Origin: a candidate division SR1 bacterium
Lineage (GTDB): Bacteria > Patescibacteriota > Gracilibacteria > Absconditabacterales > Absconditicoccaceae
Length of the DNA stretch: 47,783 nucleotides
Assembly (NCBI GenBank): GCA_026397395.1
Contig: JAPLUV010000034.1
Location: forward strand, 1-47,783
Direction of reading: 5' to 3'
A model generated the notes under the pieces. That model was not told the origin of the DNA and did no database searches. It was given only the letters and a program-made list of their open reading frames with translations. Numbering within the stretch: position 1 is the first letter of the stretch; each line of letters begins with the position of its first letter. The position numbers were made by a program, and so were the translations under genes. Shown piece after piece: positions 11,421-20,564 of the stretch.

Positions 11421-12845
11421 GTGACGAATAAAAAAAATCACAAAATATGATATCTGGTTGGTAGCAATAATGGTCATCTCAAATGAGAAGTCACCTTGGT
11501 CGCAGAGATCTCTCAGTATACTCCTTCAAGTGTCGCCCCTTTGACATTGGTGTGGCGAGTCGGAGATCCACGATCAGATCCTTCAAGTCGAAAAAATATA
11601 GCAAACGGAACCTGTGAACCATTCAGTACAAGTTGTTTTGTTTCTGTGTGGAATAGCTATCCTGCTCCTGACCTTGTAGCAAAATATCCCTATCTTCTCC
11701 AAGAACCCAATCCCTTCGTTCAAGATGGAGCCTATTATATGCGATTTACGATTAATAATACGATAAGCTCAGAGCCCATACCTGTTATTGTAGATAATAC
11801 ACCTCCTGTCCTCACACTTTCTTCCTATCTTACTAGCCCGACGAATAAACCCATTGTTGTTACTGCCACAACAAATGAATGATCCGTTAACGCAGCTTCT
11901 CATGTCTTTGCTAGTAATGGTACCTTTACCTTTGCAGCCATAGATGCTGCTGGTAATACTATCAACAAAATAGTTACTATCGATAATATCGATACCATCG
12001 CTCCCCTAGTTACCCTCAATGGGCCTTCGGTCATTACGCTTAATGCATGATGAATTTATACAGAACTTTGAGCCGTTTGGACTGATACAACTGAATGAAC
12101 TTGACTCGTCGATCATATTCTTGGCACGGTAAATGTGGCAGTTCCTGGTATCTATACGCTTGTTTATACCAAACAAGATGCTGCAGGCAATATGGGGATG
12201 GCAACAAGAACGGTTATCATTAATGCGCAACCTATCATTCCTATCCTTGCTTTAGATGTCTGTATTACAGGAGATTATTCTGCGAGCAAAACTGATGGTA
12301 GTTGTGGTGTCCCAACAATAGTACAGCATGAATCATCTGGAGAAACTGCTACTAATCTCATCTATCAAAATGAATATGATCACGCTTATAGCTTTGCTTT
12401 GGAGTATGGCATTACCACTAAATCTACTATCCAAGAAGCAGATATGGATGGAAAACTTACGAGATCCCAAATGGCCAAAATGATAGCTAATTATGCCATT
12501 AATGTCTTACATCATATTCCCAATACGGCACTTGTCTGTTCCTTTGATGATCTTAGTGGACAGACTGCTGAAATGCAGAGTTATATAGTCCAAGCTTGTC
12601 AGCTCTGATTGATGGGGCAACATATCCAAAGTTTTTATCCTAATGGAAAGGTTACAAGAGCTGAGTTAGGCACGGTCTTATCTAGAATGTTGTATCATAC
12701 TCCAGATAGTACAACAACAAACCCCTATTATCTTATTCATCTCAATCTGCTCAAAGCTAAGTGAATCGTTAGTGTTATTGATCCAAATCTTTTTGAGTTA
12801 AGATCTTATCTGATGCTTATGCTGATGAGGGCAGCGACTACATAA
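11421..12845 (+). CDS. SLH-like surface protein lacking a signal peptide (paralogue 3)
   Basis: 474 codons from a GTG at the same place as paralogue 2 (MTNKKNHK matches MTNKKSHR). The hydrophobic signal is missing: residues 10-25 read GYLVGSNNGHLKGEV, and the text then rejoins the family in the VGDP module. Another frame over 11440-11490 encodes a short hydrophobic stretch (IWLVAIMVIS), so an indel or deletion has probably removed the export signal. Residues 25-135 are one head module, about 135-195 one Ig-like repeat, about 195-270 a DUF5011-like domain (GIYTLVYTKQDAAGN), then a linker with CITGDYSASKTDGSC and the SLH-like module from about 315. It may be non-secreted, decayed or mis-assembled at its 5' end. 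Confidence 0.8.
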
Positions 12846-12865
12846 AACTCAGCTGCCCGCTCAAA

Positions 12866-12986
12866 GTCATCCCGGTGTTATTCCCCGCAAATATCAAGAT
12901 AAGTAAAACAAATAGCCACTAAGATTCCGGCCGCAAGACTTGGCGCCGGAATGACGAAAAAGTGGCGGGGTGCGACCGGGATCTTA
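12866..12986. repeat. Two-module palindromic repeat, copy A (nested)
   Basis: Outer module GTCATCCCGGTGTTATTCCC ... GGGGTGCGACCGGGATCTTA enclosing inner module TAAGATTCCGGCCGCAAGAC ... GGCGCCGGAATGAC (12920-12955). Each module is itself an inverted repeat. Copies at 19053, 24588, 31322, 31704 and 43879 show that the modules also occur alone or in tandem. Confidence 0.9.
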
Positions 12987-13036
12987 ATTGACTTTATGAG
13001 AATGTTGAGAGGCGCTGATTTATAAAAAAAAATAAA

Positions 13037-13060
13037 CCACTCATCATGAGTGGCTTTTTT
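13037..13060. terminator. Convergent terminator
   Basis: Palindrome CCACTCATCATGAGTGG flanked by A-rich sequence on the left and CTTTTTTT on the right. It serves the plus-strand SLH gene and possibly the minus-strand peptidase that converges on it. Confidence 0.75.
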
Positions 13061-13080
13061 TGTATAGTACATAGAAAGAA

Positions 13081-14583
13081 TTATTTTTTTATCTTGGAAA
13101 GAAGCGTATCAAAATAACTAAATTTTTGAGAAAGCTCTGTAGCATCAGCTGCTGATCCATGTGTCGAACTTGTTTGTATCATCTTGCCATTGCTTGCAAT
13201 GCTTGGTGCAGAGGTGTGAGTATAATATGCTAAATATTTTTTATCCTTATTCATCTTGGTAATCCCTCGTCTAGAAAATGTCTCTGCATAATCTTCCTGT
13301 GCATTGGTTTGAGCATAGTTGGACACAAACTCACTTGCATCACAGGTCTTGCCCTTTTTATTTCGGCAAAGCGACTCAAATGTATCGGGAGCATTATCTT
13401 TGAAATAATATAGATAATGTCCTATTTCATGAATTGCTAATTTTTTGATTTGCGTAGATAATTGATCTATATACTGATAGGAATCACAGAGAGGGATATC
13501 TAATTTAATCTCTTCTAAGGTAGTCTTTTGTAAGACGTCATTATTATCATAGTATTGATTGATTTTGTGATATCATTGATTCTTGCCACATGAAGGAGTA
13601 AAGCTCAATTCCATTTTGTTTTTGATAAGTGATTTTTCATCATTTGTTAATGCATTCATATCACGTAATGCATTGATTGCACTATCGACTGCGCTCACGC
13701 TAATATTTTTTATAATACTAGCCATAGCATTCGCATTCGTAGTTCCGAGGTCTCCTATCGTAGAATGAATCTCCGTCGAACCAGCAGTCTTTCGTTGAGT
13801 AAATCCAGCCAAGACTATTTTGTCAGCATTTTTGCTAAGTTTCTGTCCAGCAACAATTGGTGTAGGACTTAATAATTGTTGTTTATTTAATTCTTTGAGA
13901 AATCATTTCTGACTGAGATCTAGCATATCATAGATGAGGTATTCTCCGTTACAATAGGATTTATCATCACTGGTATTGTTTTGGAGAGATTGTTGCTTCC
14001 AATTGTCATGTGCTTGTTTCCATGCATTTATTCTGGAGCTAGGATCTTTCTGTTTGCTGATATCATTTAATTTCTTAGTTTCTGCTGTTACTTTCGTTTG
14101 ATCTATCTGACTACCACAATAATTTCCCAGCATATCTTTGATGATACCATAATACTGAGCATTGTATATCGTATCCGTATCTGGATCTACGATCGTTTCT
14201 AGATAGGTTACTGCATCTTGAATTGTTGCGAAGTTTTTGCTACATGATTGCTGAGCAATGATAGGTGTATTGTCTATACAAATATTATCCATCTTTGCGA
14301 AGATATCGGTAAGTGATGGATTAGAAATTCCTATAATAGTTAATGCTCCGATAATTAATTTGAAAAACAATAACTTTAGTGCAAGGACGTTGAATACTAC
14401 CATATGTGAGACAGCATACATAGTTCATCCAAACAAATATTTTTTATGATGTCTTTTGATATGAGCGTTTAATCTTTTTGCATGTTTGAGAATATGTGCA
14501 TGTAAATTCTTTGCATGTTTTATGATGTGGCGTTTGAGCCTCATGTGGAGTCTATTATCTACGATTGGAGCATCTTCTTGCAT
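13081..14583 (-). CDS. Membrane-anchored HExxH zinc peptidase
   Basis: 500 codons. Residues 1-50 are cytosolic and unusually rich in His, Lys and Arg (HAKNLHAHILKHAKRLNAHI); residues 55-82 form one membrane helix; the rest is outside. The active-site motif is LAIHEIGHYLYY near residue 390 (+ strand 13420-13440), with EDYAETF about 45 residues later as the likely third zinc ligand, the layout of gluzincin-like peptidases. Two cysteine pairs (NNICIDN..QQSC, GNYC) and CGKNQ suggest disulfides outside the cell. Probably cleaves envelope or prey/host proteins; substrate unknown. Ends next to a convergent terminator and is preceded by the PLD gene on the same strand. The start is the first ATG in frame. 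Confidence 0.8.
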
Positions 14584-14641
14584 GGATTATACAATATAAA
14601 TAAAACCAGCTATCTTTATTATAACTGGAATTATTTATTTG

Positions 14642-14762
14642 TCAAATTTCCCCACAAGAAAATGTGTACATATATTCTAGTAATTATTTCAATTTCGGGG
14701 AAATTTGATACACACTTCAAACGAAATTACTGAAACATATTTTCGAAGAAGTGTGTATCAAA
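14642..14762. repeat. Overlapping long inverted repeats in a 396-bp gap
   Basis: TCAAATTTCCCC (14642-14653) pairs with GGGGAAATTTGA (14697-14708), and TTTGATACACACTTC (14704-14718) pairs with GAAGTGTGTATCAAA (14748-14762). The two stems share 14704-14708, so the folds are mutually exclusive, like a two-state RNA switch or abutting inverted-repeat elements. The gap 14584-14979 lies between two minus-strand envelope genes and contains no gene I can support. Confidence 0.6.
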
Positions 14763-14833
14763 TATTTGGAATTATTTGTCCTCTCCTGTTTTTTACCTTC
14801 TCCTCCTCTGTTTTTTACTCCTTTGCCAATTAT

Positions 14834-14976
14834 TTGTCCTCCTTTTTAAAGGAGGGGGTATCCGCTCTTTGCGGGTGGAGGATTTTAGTGAATAAGCTAA
14901 CGGAAATCCCTACCCACGGAGGACTCCGTCGAACTCCCCCGTAGTTTATCCCGCACAGCGGGGCAAAGGGGGACAA
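14834..14976. repeat. GC-rich inverted-repeat element
   Basis: Ends TTGTCCTCC and GGGGGACAA; inside are CTTTTTAAAGGAGGGGG, TCCGCTCTTTGCGGG, GGAGGACTCC and CCCCGTAG...GCGGGGC. It is a stack of local palindromes, much more GC-rich than its flanks, and related in style to 3737-3818. Three upstream ATTATTTGTCCTC-like copies (14772, 14830) show that the end sequence is repeated. Confidence 0.55.
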
Positions 14977-14979
14977 CAA

Positions 14980-16014
14980 TTACTTCGTCATGGACCAATC
15001 CTTCGTGAATTGTGTAGTAAACTGAGAAATCAAGGTTGGATCCGTGAGTAAAATTCAGATTTCTCTATTTTTGTCCAGAGAGTTAGCAGAAAGGTTCATG
15101 CTACCGAGCAAGAGCAAGTTGTGATCAATCAGAATCATCTTGGCATGCAAATATTGTTGCTTATACTTTTTGGTGTAATCGGGCAATAATCACTGAACCA
15201 TATCGTTGGTAGTGATATCAGCGACCAGTAATTTCATCTCCTTGAGTTTTTTCTGTTGCTTACTTAGAATATCTATAATAGATGCATCATTGATATATTG
15301 GGTATCGATAATTATCGATTCTTTGGCTGTGTTCAACATATTTTCTATCACGCCTCTACAATTGATATTGCAGACAACGAGATTGGGATGAAGGTCTGCT
15401 AAAGTGATTGTGCCTCCTGATCGGTCTTTGGCAAAGACGGTTTTTAAACTCTGGAGCACTCATGGATTGCTACTCAGGAACATGTATTCACGATTCTCAA
15501 ATAATGATGAATGTGTCAGATTGGCTGTTTTAATTAGAAAACTATTGTCCATGATATCGACCTTGCTATGGACATATTCCGTCCTCATTCGCTGATCATA
15601 GGTGATGGCAAAGGTTTTGTATCCGGAAAACATCGCCAAAATCGGCCCATACATATCTCTGGTTTGCTGGTACATATGATTTTCTAGGATGAGTTGGACC
15701 TGAACTCCTCTACTCAACAAATCTTTCATCTGAGTCTTGATGAGGGGTTCCGTGAATTCGTAGTTTTCTATTTGGAGTCTCGTTGTGGGTTGCTTTCGCG
15801 CATTGCTAAATTGTGTGAACGCTCCGGGGAAAATCAGTAGTTCTCCTGTAATATCTTGAAGTCCACTCATATGTGCTGCAGCTTGTTCATTCGTAATAGC
15901 TGCCTGTGGCAAAGCTAGATTTCATCGTCTAATTTTGATGCGTCAGCTAGCAAATCAGAGCACAATGACGATTCCTATCACTGATCGGATGATTTTTTTG
16001 AGAGATGATTTCAT
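14980..16014 (-). CDS. Phospholipase D-family protein (cardiolipin synthase/nuclease type)
   Basis: 344 codons. Residues 1-25 are a signal anchor (LKKIIRSVIGIVIVLGFASG). Two HKD motifs are complete: YVHSKVDIMDNSFLIKTANL near residues 140-160 and YLHAKMILIDHNLLLLGSMN near 285-305, each followed by an ENRE/KNRE segment. The pair forms one active site for phosphoryl transfer through a His intermediate. Family members make cardiolipin, cut phospholipids or act as nucleases; the membrane anchor favours lipid chemistry or an extracytoplasmic nuclease. TGA encodes Gly between the two halves (LSSNPG, DMVQG), so a standard-code reading splits the gene in two. Confidence 0.88.
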
Positions 16015-16086
16015 TAGCTTTTTTTGACAAAACTAAAAAAATTGTTATAATTATAAATAGTTGTTTTACTATTTCAATGATTATTT

Positions 16087-17520
16087 ATGTGAATATCTGA
16101 AAATGGAGTCAGATGAAATGAAGATCTAGAGAACTGGAATAAGATCAAAGATTTCTGGAAAAAAAAGTCTGTGCAGGCAGCATTGATTCTCGCGTTAACT
16201 GGTGCTTGAACATTTACTGGATATCAGATATTTAGAGATAAAGATTCTGCTAAAATAGAACAAGTAAAAGATCTTAAGTGATATCCTTTTGAACATCATC
16301 ATCTCACTTTCTGGGATGATAATCCAGATTTTTTTGCTAAAAATTTAGCTATCAAAAAAGAGACGCTTGCTCCTGGTGTAGTAATAAAGCGTGACGCAGG
16401 ACTAACGTTTTATATTATCCAAGAAGAAGATATTAAAGAAGTAACTCATACCATCCTAGTTTCCAAGAAGACTAAAGTGAAACAATGACATAAGCTTGTA
16501 TATACGTATTCTCAGGTCCCCCAAACCACTATCACTCATGTGGCAGATTTTGAAAAGATACGCAGGAAACTTAGTTCAATTTCAGAATTCTCTTATTTGA
16601 AAGATGATGAATATGATCGTTCAAGTCCAAATAATAAGACTAAATCATTTAATATCCCTAAAGAAAGTGCAAAAGCCGGTATGTTTATCCCTGTGCCACT
16701 CGATCATAAAGTCAGAGAAATCTCTCCTGAGGATTTTAGTAATTATTGTCATGAAGCAATCAAAGATTTAATCTCATCTCATAGCACATATGCCCCAATT
16801 ATTAATAAACTTATGACTCATGTTTCTGAAAAAGACATCATTACTGCTATGCTGGCATTTGCAAGAAGTGAAACAGCGTCGGAATATACCAACTTTGTCC
16901 AACCACTGGGTGAGGTCGAACTACATCGTCGAGAGCCTGCATTCAAAGCATTTTCTTTCACCTATTTCCACATCTTGATGGAAAAAAATTCTGATGGGAA
17001 AACAGCTGGGCCTGGTTTGGCAGCTAGACTAAAATTATGACTTACCGAATGACAGTGTTATCATCCAGAAAATGCAGCTAAACTTTTTCTTGCCTATTGG
17101 ATAGAAAAGACTCATGGACATCTCGAAAGCGTTTTCCCTTTAACGTCTAGTAATATTAAACAGGTCTGAACTAAATATAATGGATCTTCTAGCTATGTGG
17201 ATAAGCTATTGCCTAATTATCTCTATAGTAAAAAATTATTAGCTGGAGAAATTACGCACTATGACAATACTATGCTCAAACAAACTGGCTTTGTGTATAC
17301 ATGATTAAATTCACATTATGAACACATGTATAAGGTCAAAACACCAAAATGAATTCATAGTATTGATAAACTCAAAAGCTTTATCGTGGAAGAATTTAAT
17401 AATCATAAGGCAGCTGATTGCCCTACTATAGATGAAAATGATGTTCTTAATCGTGAGAAAAAAGCACTTAGCTGACAAATTATACCCGATACCGTATTTA
17501 TTAAAGTTCCCAAAAAATAA
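16087..17520 (+). CDS. Lysozyme/transglycosylase-like exported protein
   Basis: 477 codons. Residues 30-50 form one hydrophobic segment (VQAALILALTGAGTFTGYQI) after a charged N-terminus. Residues 240-400 resemble the soluble lytic transglycosylase/lysozyme fold: AFARSETASEYTNFVQPLGE with a candidate catalytic Glu, then GPGLAARLKLGLTEGQCYHP, LFLAYWIEKTHGH and later KYNGSSSYVDKLLPNYL, like the YNGG-type loop of SLT enzymes. The C-terminal 60 residues could be a small wall-binding domain. Likely cuts peptidoglycan during growth or prey attack. Family call tentative; the residue roles are inferred from spacing. Confidence 0.6.
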
Positions 17521-17579
17521 TCTAATTTTTCATTTCTACAATAACTTCTCTCTTTATATCTATTTTTTCTCTTAATTTC

Positions 17580-17606
17580 AAAAGCGACACCATAGATGCC
17601 GCTTTT
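17580..17606. terminator. Convergent terminator
   Basis: AAAAGCGACA / TGCCGCTTTT with a seven-base loop, bounded by A and T tracts on both sides, between the stops of the lysozyme-like gene and the acidic protein gene. Confidence 0.7.
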
Positions 17607-17635
17607 AAATAAACGAAAGAGTATTTCTCCTCGTT

Positions 17636-18238
17636 TTAATCTTCCTGTTCATTCACCGGTTCTCCATCGCCACAAAGCTGTTCGAAAATAACAACTAATG
17701 CATCTAGTTCTTCCCCAAATGCATCAAACTCCGGATTTTCTCTTGCTGATGCAATCATAGCAATTGCGTCTTCAGCGTCCGTTGTACTAACATCTTCGAT
17801 ACTAAAGTTAGTAGTATCTTCAGGTATGCCCTCAGGATAATCTTCCATCGCGATATTCGCTTCTGCGCTTAAGGTATCGAGCAATCCGTGCTCGGTTTCC
17901 AATAAGCATAAAATCATCATTTGTTTGGGAGTGAGTGTTACAGTTGCATTTTTTTCTTCTTTCAAACTTAGTTCTGCTAAAGCAATAACTAGCTCTTCAA
18001 TTTGAGGACGTTCGTTCTCTAATGCTTCGTCTTCTGCTGCTATACCAGTTACCTGGATTAGTAGTGCCATTGCTTCATCATTCGGGATATGGAAATCAAT
18101 CGTCTCGTTCCCTTCCACCGTAATGTTGCCGGCGGCAATTTCTGCTAACTGGTTATCCACGGCTTCGCCGAAGGAATATCCATTGTTAAACAATACAACT
18201 AAAGTGGCCACAGATGCGGCCGAAAATGTTTTCTTCAT
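17636..18238 (-). CDS. Acidic exported protein, unknown family
   Basis: 200 codons with a plausible signal peptide (MKKTFSAASVATLVVLFNNG, then YSFGEA). The mature part is strongly acidic, with few aromatics and a low-complexity Glu/Asp/Ala composition; one Cys pair (ILCLLETE, EQLCGDGE). There is no TGA among about 11 glycine codons, and the gene uses GCC, GGC, GTG and ACG more freely than its neighbours. That fits acquisition from a standard-code donor, although highly expressed native genes here also avoid TGA. It converges with the lysozyme-like gene. I do not recognise the family. Confidence 0.7.
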   Translation of the reverse strand: MKKTFSAASVATLVVLFNNGYSFGEAVDNQLAEIAAGNITVEGNETIDFHIPNDEAMALLIQVTGIAAEDEALENERPQIEELVIALAELSLKEEKNATVTLTPKQMMILCLLETEHGLLDTLSAEANIAMEDYPEGIPEDTTNFSIEDVSTTDAEDAIAMIASARENPEFDAFGEELDALVVIFEQLCGDGEPVNEQED

Positions 18239-18338
18239 AAAAAAAGGTTTTGATTATTATTATTACTATTTATTTTTCACACAAAAAAAGTGCTTGCGAC
18301 ACCTATATTTATATGACACAAAAAGTCAAGTCCTTACT

Positions 18339-19007
18339 CTAGTTTTTAATTCCTACCACAAATTCTCCCTTGATGGGGAGTTTTTTTGTTTTGACCAAAT
18401 CTAAGGCTTCCTCTACTGTTCACGTGAAGTGTTGTTCAAACATTTTGCTCACTTCTCTCGCGATAGCAATTTGTCCGTGAAAGTCATTCAGTTTTAATTC
18501 TTCCAAAAGCTTTTCTATCCTGTGGACAGATTCATACACAAAGACTGGTATTTCTGAAGCTAAAATTTCTTTGATTTTGGTCTGTCTGCCTTTTTTCGTA
18601 GGCAAAAATCATAAATAGGTAAACTCTGAGGTATCAAACCCAGCTGCCACAACTGCGGGAACGAGTGCATTTGCACCTGGCAAAACGGTATACGGAATCT
18701 GATATTGGTGACAGAGCTTGATCATCGTCTTGCCCGGGTCTGAGAGTCAGGGCGTGCCTGCTTCGGAGACGAGTCCGATATCACTCGCTTTGAGAATATC
18801 GACATAACGAGCTAGCTGAGCATCTGATGTGAAGCTCGTGAGTGAGAAGAATGTTTTTTCTTTGTAGGGAATCTCATACATGCCCATGAGTTTCATCGTT
18901 GTTCTCGTATCTTCACAGACGAAGAATTCTAATGATTGGAAAAGCTTGATCGCACGAAGCGTAATATCGTCTTTGTTTCAAATAGGCGTTGGAATGAAGT
19001 ATAGCAT
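18339..19007 (-). CDS. rsmI: 16S rRNA (cytidine1402-2'-O)-methyltransferase
   Basis: 222 codons. Methylates the ribose of C1402 in the decoding centre, using S-adenosylmethionine. Landmarks of the tetrapyrrole-methylase fold: LYFIPTPIGNKDDITLRA at the N-terminus, FVCEDTRTT near 35, DIGLVSEAGTPGLSDPGKT near 80, LPGANALVPAVVAAG near 120, and FVYESVHRIEKLLEEL near 165. The end, LPIKGEFVVGIKN, matches the end of the core domain, so the protein is shorter than the ~280-residue E. coli form and lacks its C-terminal extension. TGA encodes the Gly of PIGN and TPG. The gene stands alone; palindromic repeat copy B lies upstream. Confidence 0.93.
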
Positions 19008-19033
19008 CGGCTATAATAGTGTATAAAAATTTA

Positions 19034-19207
19034 TGTCCCGAATAGTTAACGATAAGATCCCGGTTGCACCCCGCTACTTTTTTGTCATTCCGGCGTTAAG
19101 TTTTGCGGCCGGAATCTTAGTGGCTGTTTGTTTTACTTTTTTAATTCATCTGCGGGGAATAACACCGGGATGACAGGGTAAGTGGTTAAGTTATTTTTGT
19201 CGGGACA
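19034..19207. repeat. Two-module palindromic repeat, copy B, inside TGTCCCGA inverted ends
   Basis: Core 19053-19174 is copy A in reverse orientation: TAAGATCCCGG...CACCGGGATGAC enclosing GTCATTCCGGCG...GGCCGGAATCTTA. Here the core is flanked by TGTCCCGA (19034-19041) and TCGGGACA (19200-19207), with AATAGT/ACTATT beyond. The right end abuts the mutY stop codon directly. Confidence 0.85.
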
Positions 19208-20089
19208 CTATTCTGCTATCGTTATTATTCATTTCTTGATATGAATCAATCATTCTTCTTTCATTCATTGCAGAATAGGTTTTACTTGTTTGTGAGGGAA
19301 TTCTTTCTGAACGATTGTTATTGGTAATTGGTTATTCGTTATTGGGGAGCGAACAAGTTGTTTAAGGATTCGTCATCTTACTTGGCGATCTGATCATTCA
19401 AATTTAGATTGTTTAGAAACTGGCTTAATCTTAGTCTTTCTCGCCGTCAATTCCAGTGCTCCATAATCCATCAATGCATTATGCCAATCACGAGATTTTC
19501 ACTTGGGAATAATTTTAGTAGCGAAATCTTCTAATGCTTGCATCGATATTTTCTCATCTAGCTTAAATAAGAAAATCAATACTCTTCTGATGTTCGTATC
19601 AATAACTGGTACTTCTAGATTCCAAGTAAATGCCATAATCGCTGCCGAAGTATATGGGCCAATTCATGGTAACTTCCTTAGATTATTTCTTATTATTCCT
19701 CAACTCTCCACATGCCCACACTTCGTTTTTTGCTTGCTTCGTTGAGACGCATGCAATGCGTCTTTACAGGAATTTAGTGTGGGCTTCAACCCTCAACTCT
19801 CAACTATTTTTTTCGCACATTCTTGCAATCTTAATGCTCTTGAGTTAAATCATAATCATGATCGATGTTTCAATAAGTCACTTTTGGAAGCTTTGGCTAA
19901 TGATGCATAATCAGTAAAATCTTTCATCCATTGATGAAAATAAGGGATCACTCTATCCACTTGCGTTTGCTGGAGCATCACTTCAGAGACGTGAATTGCA
20001 TATGGATCCCTAGTTTTTCTTCGTGGCAAAATTCTGCCGTGCTGAGCATATCGAGTGAGAATATTTGATTGAATTTTTTTAATCTGCAT
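19208..20089 (-). CDS. mutY: A/G-specific adenine DNA glycosylase with an internal palindrome insertion
   Basis: 293 codons. Removes adenine mispaired with 8-oxoguanine. N-terminus with YAQHGRILP[W]RKTRDPYAI (the bracketed codon is CGA), then [17 protein letters not shown], the MutY signature with the catalytic Glu; LKH[W][12 protein letters not shown]; HhH motif [18 protein letters not shown]; catalytic Asp in [12 protein letters not shown]. Between AKKIVE and LRKLPGIG the protein carries about 28 extra residues encoded by a palindromic element (19698-19801). The usual four-Cys iron-sulfur loop is absent ([14 protein letters not shown] has no Cys), and there is no long NUDIX-like C-terminal domain. 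Most similar to MutY rather than Nth because of the LPWR/MLQQTQV block. Confidence 0.88.
19698..19801. repeat. In-frame palindromic insertion inside mutY
   Basis: Direct repeats CCTCAACTCTC (19698-19708 and 19791-19801) flank inverted repeats GCCCACACT / AGTGTGGGC, which enclose the hairpin AGACGCATGCAATGCGTCT (19745-19763). The segment adds a Lys/Ser/Cys-rich loop to MutY without breaking the frame. Confidence 0.75.
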
Positions 20090-20099
20090 ACTAAAAACT

Positions 20100-20226
20100 A
20101 TTAAGTAAATAGTAATGAGTTCGCCTAGGCAAACGTAATGAATAGTAATGTATCCGTTTTAACGGATGTAATGGATTGTCGACGATGCATTACAACACAT
20201 TACAATACATTACGACACATCACTTT
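20100..20226. repeat. Simple-repeat spacer
   Basis: Degenerate TAATG/CATTA and ACACATTACAA units, with one palindrome ATCCGTTTTAACGGAT. No gene seen. Confidence 0.5.
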
Positions 20227-20499
20227 TTAAATATAATACATAAGTAAGAAAATCAATATTATCCACAAGATAACGATTCCATAAAACCAGATTAAAAATT
20301 TTCCCTTAATCGTCTTATGTCTAAAAAATGAAATTCAGAGAACAGCCCCAAACATACCTCCAAGTGCCGTCAAGATAAGAAGTGTTTTCTCTGGAACTCT
20401 TCGTAATTGTTTTTTTGCTTTGTACTTATCTACTCATCGTACGATGAAAGTCACAAGGTTAATAAGGAGAAAATAGCAGGAGAAAATTGTTCGGAACAT
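20227..20499 (-). CDS. DUF1294 small membrane protein
   Basis: 90 codons. Matches the DUF1294 pattern from end to end: N-terminal helix with FLLINLVTF, a DKYKA segment, RVPEKTLLILTALGGMFGAVLG, FFRHKTIKGKF, then a last helix. Three membrane helices with a conserved RHKT loop. The family is widespread and functionally unknown. Two CGA codons fall where the family has Trp or aromatics (QL[W]RVPE). Confidence 0.88.
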
Positions 20500-20564
20500 T
20501 GGCTACGTGATTAACAAATAAAATGTTAGCTCTGATATAATTATTTTGTGTCCTACATCAATCA

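Noticed and set aside
18360-18392. Hairpin CTCCC..GGGGAG followed by T7, resembling a terminator
   Set aside because: It lies inside the conserved C-terminus of rsmI (KKLPIKGEFVV), which runs on the other strand.
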